Source: Niallia circulans NBRC 13626
Lineage (GTDB): Bacteria; Bacillota; Bacilli; Bacillales; Cytobacillaceae
DNA length: 64,000 bases
Assembly: GCF_001591585.1 (NCBI RefSeq)
Contig: NZ_BCVE01000010.1
Location: forward strand, 107,600 to 171,599
Direction of reading: 5' to 3'
The notes beneath the pieces were generated by a model. It saw only the letters and a list, made by a program, of their open reading frames with translations. It made no database searches and had not been told where the DNA came from. Position 1 is the first letter of the stretch. Each line of letters opens with the position of its first letter. The position numbers and the translations under genes are program-made. This document shows, in pieces, positions 53,678-61,683 of the stretch.

Positions 53678-54628
53678 TTATGGTTTTTGATACTTTCTTC
53701 CTCTATTTTCTCCTATACTTCGCAAATTCATTTTCACTAGCATTTTGGCAGCTGTTTCACGTGAGGATATATTGGCAAAGTTCCGGAATTCTTTATTGGT
53801 AATAGTGGCTTTTATTAATAAAAAATAATCGTTCACTGTTTGGTGATGGGCATTTTTATCATATGTGTTGCAGTGAGGGCAGAACCATTTGCGTTTTTGA
53901 CGTATCATTGCAAATTTTTCACAGGATGGGCATTGTACGCCTGTGATGAGGTCGCTTTGTGGGATTCCATATTTTCTTAGTAGATCAATACTTTCAGGAG
54001 TGTTATTTTTCAGGAGATTTTTGGATACTTTGCGGAGGAGCTTCCCTTCTACCACAGTCACTTTATATTTTTGAGAGAGATTGTCCCATTTTTCTATAAA
54101 ACTATGACTATGAATGACTTTATCTCTGATGGCTGGACTTCCTTTTAATACAGTGGATGAACTACTGAATATTATGATGAATTCGATGGGGATTGGCGGG
54201 AGATTGTGCAGTTGAAAGTACTTTTGCAATTGACGTTGATGCCTTTTGGCTTGGGAAATTGGATTAGAATAGCCTTCTACCTTTTCATCTACTTTGCGAA
54301 TCATCTGATTAAAGTTAGTGTCAATCTCTACTTCTCCATAATAGTTTTTGCATTCAACAATAAGTGCAAATTTTTGCGTGAGGATGAGGTAGTCCATCTG
54401 AAAATATGTTTTTCCATCGTAAAGACGAAGATTATGAATGATGAGGCAATCTTTGTCTGGCAAAAATTGAAAGTAATACTTCATATCTTTCTCACCCCGA
54501 TAGCCTGCTAATAACTTCCTTAAATCTTCCACTACATTTGGTCTCAGCCTATACGTTTCTTTTAATCTTTTGACCAGAATTTCCGTTGTTTTTAATCTAT
54601 TACTCTTACAAATTTCGTTTATAAACAA
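53678..54628 (-). CDS. NERD-domain protein with C-terminal zinc ribbon
   Basis: This 316-residue protein has a nuclease-related domain (about residues 44-150) with Asp79, Glu92 and Lys94 in QMDYLIL...VECKNYYG, matching a PD-(D/E)xK-type active site. It ends with a four-Cys zinc ribbon (Cys233, 236, 250, 253). NERD proteins are thought to process or bind nucleic acid, but none of this is shown here. The gene is bracketed by repeat arrays 1 and 2 in the same orientation. Confidence 0.9.
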   Translation of the reverse strand: MFINEICKSNRLKTTEILVKRLKETYRLRPNVVEDLRKLLAGYRGEKDMKYYFQFLPDKDCLIIHNLRLYDGKTYFQMDYLILTQKFALIVECKNYYGEVEIDTNFNQMIRKVDEKVEGYSNPISQAKRHQRQLQKYFQLHNLPPIPIEFIIIFSSSSTVLKGSPAIRDKVIHSHSFIEKWDNLSQKYKVTVVEGKLLRKVSKNLLKNNTPESIDLLRKYGIPQSDLITGVQCPSCEKFAMIRQKRKWFCPHCNTYDKNAHHQTVNDYFLLIKATITNKEFRNFANISSRETAAKMLVKMNLRSIGENRGRKYQKP

Positions 54629-54706
54629 TTTACCACTTCCTTTCTCTAGTTCATTTATTCTATTTGTTTGCTTGAAAATCCTTTTTGGTGGGGAGAGGGA
54701 AATTGG

Positions 54707-55045
54707 GTTGGCTGATATTTCTTCAGTTTGGCTGATTCCAACCTCCCTTTGGCTGATATTTTCCCAGTTTGGCTGATTTCATCCTTACTTTGGCTGATAT
54801 TTTCCTAGTTTGGCTGATTCCAACCTCCCTTTGGCTGATATTTTCCCAGTTTGGCTGATTCCACCATTACTTTGGCTGATATTTTCCTAGTTTGGCTGAT
54901 TCCAACCTCCCTTTGGCTGATATTTTCTCAGGTTGGCTGATTTCATCCTTACTTTGGCTGATATTTTCCTAGTTTGGCTGATTTCATCCTTACTTTGGCT
55001 GATATATCTCGCACTCTAGCTGATTCCACCACTACTTCAGCTGAT
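54707..55045 (+). repeat. helically phased TTTGGCTGAT repeat array 2 (fifteen boxes plus decayed tail)
   Basis: Boxes begin (first G of GGCTGAT) at 54710, 54730, 54751, 54771, 54792 and so on to 54997. They alternate 20 and 21 bp without exception over fifteen copies. Two degenerate boxes (AGCTGAT) follow at 55018 and 55039, then the sequence decays into similar but irregular DNA up to about 55150. The orientation is the same as array 1. The array fills the 583-bp gap between the NERD and aldo/keto reductase genes; nothing else is seen there. Confidence 0.94.
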
Positions 55046-55211
55046 ATTCGCCAACTTCATCCAAATTTACTGTCATCTCCGCTGATTTCCTCGCCTGCTT
55101 CAGCAAAATCTACCTCAATCCAGCCAATTCCACCCATATTTCAGCCAATTCACACCGAACTTCTCCAACCAACCGCCCCGCTCAGTTCCCCACTCCTTAA
55201 GTCAAACTACC

Positions 55212-56054
55212 TCAAAACTCTTCATACTCAGCTGGATCTTGATCGGCAATGCGGCCGTCAGCTCGGGTTAGGCTGGAAATTTTATTCATTTCGGCATCGT
55301 TCAGTTTAAAATCGAATATCTCCAAGTTTTCTTGTTGACGTTCAGGGGAGCTTGATTTTGGGATTGGTAATGCTCCTAGTTGGGTGTGCCATCTAAGGAT
55401 GACTTGGGATATTGTTTTTCCATGTGCTTCTGCTATTTGTTTAATTGTTTCGTTTTCTAGAACGTTATTTGCGCGGCCGAGTGGGCTCCATGATTCGGTT
55501 ACGATACCGTTTGCTTTATCGTAGGCCAATTGTTCCTTTTGAGAGAAAAATGGATGGAGCTCTACTTGATTAATGCTTGGCAGTACGCCAGTTTCCTTTT
55601 TCAAGCGATCGAGATGCTCTGGCAGGAAGTTACATACGCCGATGGAGCGAATGAGTCCCCATTTTTTGGCGTCAATCAAGGCTTGCCATGCCTCTACATA
55701 TAAGTCCGTTTTGGGGTTTGGCCAGTGAATTAAAAATAAATCGTAATAATCTAATTTGGTGCGGTATAGGGATTCTTGGATGGTATAGATGGCTTTGTCG
55801 TATTGATGATGGCGTCCTGGAAGTTTGGAGGTAATAAATAACTGTTCTCTGCTTACGGTGCTGCGGCGAACTGCTTCTCCAACTGCGCCTTCGTTTTCAT
55901 AATTGAATGCAGAATCTAGTAACCGATAGCCCATGTTTATTGCTGATGTCATGGCCTGAACCCCAGTTGCTCCTCGTAAATTATAGGTACCAAGACCAAT
56001 TGCTGGAATAACAAGACCGTCATTAAGCGTGATTTGTGGAATGGTTGTTTGCAT
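55212..56054 (-). CDS. aldo/keto reductase
   Basis: This 280-residue (beta/alpha)8 NADPH-dependent reductase has DSAFNYENEGAVGEA with the catalytic Tyr, KLPG with Lys, LIHWPNP with His, and SWSPLGR plus IPKSSSPERQQENLEIFDF for NADPH binding. It acts on aldehydes or ketones. AGGAGG precedes ATG 56054. Confidence 0.94.
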   Translation of the reverse strand: MQTTIPQITLNDGLVIPAIGLGTYNLRGATGVQAMTSAINMGYRLLDSAFNYENEGAVGEAVRRSTVSREQLFITSKLPGRHHQYDKAIYTIQESLYRTKLDYYDLFLIHWPNPKTDLYVEAWQALIDAKKWGLIRSIGVCNFLPEHLDRLKKETGVLPSINQVELHPFFSQKEQLAYDKANGIVTESWSPLGRANNVLENETIKQIAEAHGKTISQVILRWHTQLGALPIPKSSSPERQQENLEIFDFKLNDAEMNKISSLTRADGRIADQDPAEYEEF

Positions 56055-56242
56055 GATTATATCCTCCTTCTATGAATTAGAAAAGATTTCCTCTTCAAAA
56101 AAAGTATAGTGGAAAGCTTGTAGCTAATTCTAGTGATATGCTTCCAGCAAGTTATCTTTACTTCAAAATATTTCTTCATTTTCCAAGACAGTATGTTAAA
56201 ATATAGGATATATATTAAAAAATGTATAGGGAGGGAAAAAGT

Positions 56243-56533
56243 ATGAAAAGCACAGGAATTGTTCGTAAAGTGGATGAATTAGGTCGTATTGTTATTCCAA
56301 GAGAATTGCGAAGAACATTAGGAATTGAAATTAAAGATCCTTTAGAAATTTTTGTCGAAGGGGAAAAAATTGTCTTCCAAAAATATAAAGCTTTTGAAGA
56401 ATGTGCCATTACAGGAGAAGTCTCCCCCGATAATATCACGGTTGGTAATGGAAAGCTTGTGTTAAGTAAAGAAGGCGCAGCATTATTAATGAAAGAGTTG
56501 GAAACTGTCTTTGCAAGTGAATCACAAAAGTAA
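56243..56533 (+). CDS. AbrB/Abh-family transition-state regulator
   Basis: This 96-residue protein starts MKSTGIVRKVDELGRIVIPR at ATG 56243 (AGGGAGGG upstream), the AbrB swapped-hairpin DNA-binding domain. It ends with the AbrB C-terminal domain (ITGEVSPDN, GKLVLSKEGAALLM). It could be AbrB or Abh. In Bacillus both regulate exopolysaccharide and antibiotic genes, so a link to the loci above is plausible but not shown. Confidence 0.92.
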   Translation: MKSTGIVRKVDELGRIVIPRELRRTLGIEIKDPLEIFVEGEKIVFQKYKAFEECAITGEVSPDNITVGNGKLVLSKEGAALLMKELETVFASESQK

Positions 56534-56545
56534 ACTTTATAATAG

Positions 56546-56588
56546 GACAATTCCACCTTTTTCTATCACATCGGAATTGTCTTTTTCT
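56546..56588 (+). terminator. terminator after AbrB-like gene
   Basis: GGACAATTCC pairs with GGAATTGTC, with a 20-nt loop, followed by TTTTTCTTT. Confidence 0.8.
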
Positions 56589-56624
56589 TTGGAAAACGAC
56601 TCATTAAGAAGGACAGTCCCTCAC

Positions 56625-57767
56625 TTAGGAGGAACTGCACGCTACTACATTTCTGCCTAATTTCTTTGCCTTATACAGCATTTGGTCACTCTCTTTTATT
56701 AATTCATCTAGTGATTTCCCAGCAGAAAGACCGCCTATTCCAACAGAAACAGTTACTTTCCCATTAGGCTGAGTCTCTTCCCCAAAGAATCGATAATCCT
56801 CCACATTTTTTCGAACTCGCTCTGCAATATTTGCAGCTGTCTGCATATTCGTTATTTTGGTAAAGCACATAATAAATTCCTCACCGCCGTATCGGGCAAA
56901 AATGTCTTCTTGTCTCATCGTATCATTTAATAGCTGCGCAATTGTACGTAGTACAGCATCACCAGCTGGATGACCATGGATATCGTTATATTTTTTGAAA
57001 TAATCTACATCCATCATGGCAATGACAATGGGGACATTATTCTGCATTAGCTTTTCAACATTTGTCCGAAAAAAACGAATATTATATAAATCGGTCATAC
57101 TATCATGTCTTGAATGATATTCTAGTTCTTTTCGTAATAACTGTTTTCTGCTAACACTATTTTGCATAAGAAAAATGCAGAGAACAGCAACGAGTTCAAA
57201 TACTATAAGTAATATTACTGTCATAAACGAAACATGGGTCGTCTGAAGAATAAAAAATAGCCTTAGGATCTGGTAGCAGAAAAATGCGCTCAGCATATGC
57301 TTCATATTTATAATGGAATATGGTGGATTATAAGACTTCTTATCTTGAAAAAAAGCGCCTATTATAAATGGCAGAATAATTGCCTGAAATATCCCATCCA
57401 TTACAAGGGTGCCTCCAAGCTGATAGCGATATAAAGCTGGTAAGATGGTCGAGATTAATCCATATTTCCATCCCAATAAATAAGAAATATAAAAAATCGG
57501 AACACCTCGTAAATCCAATCGCACTTCCCCATAAATTAGTGGCTCCCACATGGCTGCAATACTTAATAGACTAACAAAAATTGGAGTAACCCACATATAC
57601 TTGAGAATATTTTTATATCGCAAGACAAGATATTCTTTTAACTGCAGTACCAAAAACATAAAAGCAATTATTAATGTCATATTATTCAAAAAAGCATGGA
57701 ACGTTATTTTAATGTCGATCACCCTATTTTCATGTAATCTCTTGCTGAATAGCGAATGATTATCCAC
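56625..57767 (-). CDS. diguanylate cyclase with 5TM sensor domain
   Basis: This 380-residue protein has an N-terminal multi-helix 5TMR-LYT-like sensor region (about residues 28-200) and a GGDEF domain with RYGGEEF (GGEEF at 294-298). An inhibitory I-site RQED lies five residues before it (285-288). It should make c-di-GMP. The start is uncertain: a GTG at 57767 has no clear ribosome-binding site. With the HD-GYP protein at 59530-60450, both synthesis and breakdown are encoded nearby. Confidence 0.88.
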   Translation of the reverse strand: MDNHSLFSKRLHENRVIDIKITFHAFLNNMTLIIAFMFLVLQLKEYLVLRYKNILKYMWVTPIFVSLLSIAAMWEPLIYGEVRLDLRGVPIFYISYLLGWKYGLISTILPALYRYQLGGTLVMDGIFQAIILPFIIGAFFQDKKSYNPPYSIINMKHMLSAFFCYQILRLFFILQTTHVSFMTVILLIVFELVAVLCIFLMQNSVSRKQLLRKELEYHSRHDSMTDLYNIRFFRTNVEKLMQNNVPIVIAMMDVDYFKKYNDIHGHPAGDAVLRTIAQLLNDTMRQEDIFARYGGEEFIMCFTKITNMQTAANIAERVRKNVEDYRFFGEETQPNGKVTVSVGIGGLSAGKSLDELIKESDQMLYKAKKLGRNVVACSSS

Positions 57768-57905
57768 TCTAGTTATAATGGAAACTATTCCAACTTTCCT
57801 CCTTTTACTGAAAAGGATGCCAATTTCTAAGGGATTATTTATTTAAGAAGATTTATAGAGGAAGCACTTTAACTATTAGAAAGGAAGCTATCCTAAAACC
57901 AGCAT

Positions 57906-58226
57906 TTAATGACGCGGTGCAAAAACCATTATCATCACACCTAATAAACAAATTCCTGCCCCTAACCAGTCATATATATCTGGTGTTTTTCTATCTATCC
58001 CCCACCCCCATAATACGGAGAGAATGATAAAGATACCTCCATATGCAGCGTATACTCTACCAAAAGACATAAAAGATTGGAAGGTTGCAATAATACCATA
58101 TAAAATGAGCGAAATCCCGCCAAAAATTCCCCAATAATAGGGTTTTCCTTCACGAAGCCATTGCCAAATAAGATAGCCTCCACCAATTTCGGCTATGCCG
58201 GCGATGATAAATATAAGAATTGTCAT
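57906..58226 (-). CDS. YnfA/UPF0060 family membrane protein
   Basis: This 106-residue protein with four membrane helices has [23 protein letters not shown] and [19 protein letters not shown], as in YnfA, a small multidrug-resistance-like family. No regulator is adjacent. Confidence 0.9.
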   Translation of the reverse strand: MTILIFIIAGIAEIGGGYLIWQWLREGKPYYWGIFGGISLILYGIIATFQSFMSFGRVYAAYGGIFIILSVLWGWGIDRKTPDIYDWLGAGICLLGVMIMVFAPRH

Positions 58227-58279
58227 GTCAAACCACCTAATTCTAGTATTTCCTTATATTATACCAAATCGAAGGCTGT

Positions 58280-58768
58280 TTAATGGTCGCTTTCTTTCCT
58301 GCTTCTTTTCATTAATTTCACTGTGAATTGATGAAATAATAGGAGCGTGACATAAAGAACTGGATACGTAAATATAGAATATGATTGCTTCCAACCATTT
58401 AAATAGAAGGTACCACTCCAAATAAATATCGTTTCAAAGATCATGGCAAAGACGCCCCAGACAAAAACATAGAGTATCTTATTCCTGAGCTTCTTTTTAT
58501 ACGGAAAGCAATTAAGAAAAATAATATTGACCGCAGGATAAATTCCCAGAATATAGATAAAGCTATCCCAGTCAGGCCCTTTTTCAAAGTAACCATAAAT
58601 ATTATATTTCAAACTAAGATAGATATCTGTAAGTAACTGAATTAACATTGCAAATAGTGTTGTTGTCAACATTTCAATAGGAGTTAATCGTTTTGGAATG
58701 CTATATGCTATCGTATTAAATAAAAGTACAATAAGGATAAGAACGAGCATGGAATAGACTCCGATCAA
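58280..58768 (-). CDS. CBO0543-family membrane protein, copy 1
   Basis: This 162-residue protein with about five hydrophobic segments has YIPKRLTP-like and FYLNGWKQSYSIFTYPVLY segments, typical of the CBO0543 family of Bacillus and Clostridium spore-former membrane proteins. Function is unknown. It is adjacent to a related copy. Confidence 0.75.
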   Translation of the reverse strand: MIGVYSMLVLILIVLLFNTIAYSIPKRLTPIEMLTTTLFAMLIQLLTDIYLSLKYNIYGYFEKGPDWDSFIYILGIYPAVNIIFLNCFPYKKKLRNKILYVFVWGVFAMIFETIFIWSGTFYLNGWKQSYSIFTYPVLYVTLLLFHQFTVKLMKRSRKESDH

Positions 58769-58815
58769 TAATCTATACTAAATGTTCCTTCTTATCCTTG
58801 CCGAAATCAGATAAA

Positions 58816-59379
58816 TTACTCATCTTCTTGCCATTTCATAAATAGTTTTGTAATTAAATATCCACCAATATATAGAAACAAATAAATCAGGAAAATATGA
58901 AAAAAGTTAACCCATTTATATGGTTCAAATAACCCCATGCTTGTCAACAATGGTTTAAAGCCAAAACCAAAAATGGCTGCTAAAATGACGGCATATAGAT
59001 AGAAGTTTTTTTCGTGTTTTAATGTCCATTGAAATACTAGCATAACCGCGACTGGAATAATCGACCCATCTAGCGAAAAGCTTGGTAAGAAAGGAAGCAT
59101 CTGATATGGATAGGCCCATAACCCAAAGCGAATACCAGTTGCATCTGCATAGAAAAATAACATATGCACGGCGAATCCAAAGAAACCAATGATGAAAATC
59201 CGCTTGCGGTCAATGGTAAAATATAAGACGATCAGGGGAACAACTAACATAAGCAGCACCACCCAAAATTGCCATGAATCTATGTTTGAATACAAACTCC
59301 AATACTCTTGCGCCTCTTTTGTATATTTTTCTTGAATGGAAACTAATCGATCAAAAAAGGAACGTTGTTGGTCATTCAT
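58816..59379 (-). CDS. CBO0543-family membrane protein, copy 2
   Basis: This 187-residue protein has five to six hydrophobic segments after a soluble N-terminal helix (RLVSIQEKYTKEAQEYWSLY). FYADATGIRFGLWAYPYQMLP is characteristic of the family. It lies 47 bp upstream of copy 1, so they are probably co-transcribed. Confidence 0.78.
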   Translation of the reverse strand: MNDQQRSFFDRLVSIQEKYTKEAQEYWSLYSNIDSWQFWVVLLMLVVPLIVLYFTIDRKRIFIIGFFGFAVHMLFFYADATGIRFGLWAYPYQMLPFLPSFSLDGSIIPVAVMLVFQWTLKHEKNFYLYAVILAAIFGFGFKPLLTSMGLFEPYKWVNFFHIFLIYLFLYIGGYLITKLFMKWQEDE

Positions 59380-59529
59380 CTGATCACCTCAGGAATTATT
59401 TTCATTTTTGTAGTATGAGCTTTTTTTTAGAAAATATTTCTCCCCTGCAAAGCTTATTAAATTAGAAGAATAGGGAATGCTTCCATTAATAGAGGTTTGT
59501 TCGATTAAGATTAGCACTGGAGGTCCGAT

Positions 59530-60450
59530 ATGCATCATCGAATTTGGAATAATCCTGCTTATTTTCGTTATCTTTTCTTTATTCTCTTTATCATTAGTAT
59601 CATTTTAAATCGCTATATTCTGCAAAACCATGATAATTATTTTATTTTATATATATTATGCTCTATTTTTCTGGGACTCGGCTTCTACAATAGCTCTCTT
59701 TGGAAGATTGTAATGTTGACATTTCTAGTTGTTGTTTGTAGATTTTTTTTCATTCCAGAGCCACATGCTTCATCTATTCTTACTTTTATTACCTATTTAT
59801 TAACCTATCTTCTTATCACGTTCATATCCGTTGCCTTTATGTCACGCGTGCAAAGAGTGATGGAAGATAATTTAGCCTTAACAAAAGTACTTTCCAATGC
59901 ACTCGACTCCCGAGATTCCTATACGATGCACCATTCGAAAAATGTCGCAAAATATGCCATGCAAATTGCCGAAAAAATGAAGCTCCCCCATCATTTATGT
60001 GAGGTTATTCATATCGGCGGATTACTGCATGATATTGGAAAAATCGGCATCCCCGAATCTTTATTAACAAAACCAGGAAAGTTAACAGCAACTGAATATG
60101 AATTAATAAAAAAACATACAACAAAAGGGTATGAAATCATTAAACATGTTAAGCAATATAAAAATAGTGGGATATTGGATATTGTTTTATATCATCACGA
60201 GCGCTTTGACGGAAAAGGTTATCCACAACACTTAAAGGGAGAAGAAATCCCATTGCTCGCTCGTATCGTCGCAGTTGCAGACACCTTTGACGCGATGTCT
60301 TCCGGTCGCGTTTATCGAAAAGAAATTCCTTTAGAAGAAATTCTTCACGAAATTAGGCTGAACAAAGGAAAGCAGTTTGATCCAAATGTGGTCGATGCCT
60401 TTCTCGCTCTTTTTGAAGAAAAAAACAAACCATTTACAGCTGATTCATAA
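59530..60450 (+). CDS. HD-GYP domain protein (probable c-di-GMP phosphodiesterase) with membrane anchor
   Basis: This 306-residue protein has three to four N-terminal membrane helices (about residues 12-105) and an HD-GYP domain with GGLLHDIGKIGIP (HD at 167-168), HHERFDGKGYP (222-232) and ADTFDAMSSGRVYR. The GKGYP version of the motif occurs in active members. It is followed by a MarR-regulated efflux operon. Confidence 0.9.
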   Translation: MHHRIWNNPAYFRYLFFILFIISIILNRYILQNHDNYFILYILCSIFLGLGFYNSSLWKIVMLTFLVVVCRFFFIPEPHASSILTFITYLLTYLLITFISVAFMSRVQRVMEDNLALTKVLSNALDSRDSYTMHHSKNVAKYAMQIAEKMKLPHHLCEVIHIGGLLHDIGKIGIPESLLTKPGKLTATEYELIKKHTTKGYEIIKHVKQYKNSGILDIVLYHHERFDGKGYPQHLKGEEIPLLARIVAVADTFDAMSSGRVYRKEIPLEEILHEIRLNKGKQFDPNVVDAFLALFEEKNKPFTADS

Positions 60451-60486
60451 ATTAGTGATTTCCTTAACAAGATCTCAGCAAATCCA

Positions 60487-60535
60487 TTGACTTCTCCAAA
60501 AAAATATGCGAAAATCCAATAGTTCGCATACGAAC
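60487..60535 (+). promoter_or_regulatory. promoter and MarR-type palindrome of the HlyD/DHA2 efflux operon
   Basis: A -35 TTGACT (60487-60492) and a weak -10 17 bp later precede GTTCGCATACGAAC (60522-60535), a perfect palindrome with 5-bp arms. The core TCGCATACGA is identical to that in the operators at 51488-51513. Confidence 0.78.
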
Positions 60536-60574
60536 AGTTCTGATAAAAACTATTAGAAAGGGAGAAAAATTCAG

Positions 60575-61027
60575 ATGAACGGGTCGTTAAATAATGAATT
60601 AATCCGCTCCTATTCTCGTATTAATAAAGCCTATAACCATCTAGTGCACCTTGATGCGAAGAAATTGGATTTAACAGCCGTGCAGTTAAAAACGCTGTAC
60701 AGAATTTATTTCTGCCCTAATATCGGCATTGGAGAACTTGCAACAAAACTATCTTTAACCAAAAGCACCGTTAGCGGTGTTATCGATCGACTATCCCAAC
60801 GACAATTAATTGAACGAACCATTCCTGAAAACAATCGTCGATCGGTCAACATCCAACTAACTGCAGAAGGTCAGCACGTCATGCAGCAATATTTCGCTGG
60901 GACTTCTATTCTAGCAGGAAAAGTAAGAGAAGTTATGCAGCTTCCAGAGGAAGACATAAACAAATTACTTGAGCTAAATGAAAAAATACTGACCATATTA
61001 AATGAAATTGAGGAGGAACAACCATGA
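60575..61027 (+). CDS. MarR-family transcriptional regulator of the efflux operon
   Basis: This 150-residue winged-helix protein has recognition region LTKSTVSGVIDRLSQRQ and wing ENNRRSVNIQLTAEG. It probably represses its own operon at 60522-60535. It overlaps the HlyD-like gene by 4 bp and has AAAGGGAG before ATG 60575. Confidence 0.92.
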   Translation: MNGSLNNELIRSYSRINKAYNHLVHLDAKKLDLTAVQLKTLYRIYFCPNIGIGELATKLSLTKSTVSGVIDRLSQRQLIERTIPENNRRSVNIQLTAEGQHVMQQYFAGTSILAGKVREVMQLPEEDINKLLELNEKILTILNEIEEEQP

Positions 61028-61674
61028 ATAGTAAACGCATGATTTTATTAAATATTATCCTATTGATTGTGTTAGTTGGCGGAGGTTTTGCCGGCTATTA
61101 TTTCTACGACCAATCTGTTTCCTATATCAAAACAGATAATGCTCAAATTGCTGGACAACAAATCAGCATCGCATCACCAGCAACAGGTAAATTAACGGAT
61201 TGGAAAGGCGAAGCAGGTACTTCTTTTAACAAAAACGAAAAAATCGGTACTGTAGAGGTTGTAACAGAATCAGGTACAACTAAAATGGATATTACTGTTC
61301 CAGAAAATAGTACCATTGTTCAATCTAGCGCTGTCCCAAATACATTTGTTGCTGCAGGAACTTCCCTTGCTAAAAGCTATGATTTAGAAAATCTATGGGT
61401 AACAGCAAATGTCGATGAAACAGATATTAACAAAGTAAAAGTTGGGCAAGAAGTTGATTTATATGTAGATGCCTACCCAGAGACTGTTTTAACAGGAAAA
61501 GTAGACAGCTTAGGACTTGCAACAGCAGGAACATTCTCCCTTCTGCCAAGCAACAACAGCTCAGGAAACTATACAAAAGAAACACAAGTAGTTCCGGTAA
61601 CAATTTCTATCGATAACTACGGCGGACTAAAACTAATTCCAGGTATGAACGTTTCCGTAAGAATTCATAAGTAG
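61024..61674 (+). CDS. HlyD/EmrA-like efflux adaptor protein
   Basis: This 216-residue protein has one N-terminal membrane helix (residues 7-27) and a short lipoyl/barrel domain (YIKTDNAQIAGQQISIASPA, LWVTANVDETDINKVKVGQEVDLYVDAYP). It is a short adaptor without the long coiled coil of Gram-negative EmrA. It works with the DHA2 pump downstream. Confidence 0.92.
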   Translation: MNSKRMILLNIILLIVLVGGGFAGYYFYDQSVSYIKTDNAQIAGQQISIASPATGKLTDWKGEAGTSFNKNEKIGTVEVVTESGTTKMDITVPENSTIVQSSAVPNTFVAAGTSLAKSYDLENLWVTANVDETDINKVKVGQEVDLYVDAYPETVLTGKVDSLGLATAGTFSLLPSNNSSGNYTKETQVVPVTISIDNYGGLKLIPGMNVSVRIHK

Positions 61675-61683
61675 GTGATGGAT

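Noticed and set aside
54974..55309. Plus-strand frame with Ser/Pro-rich peptide
   Set aside because: It covers the decayed end of repeat array 2 and the antisense of the aldo/keto reductase; no ribosome-binding site.
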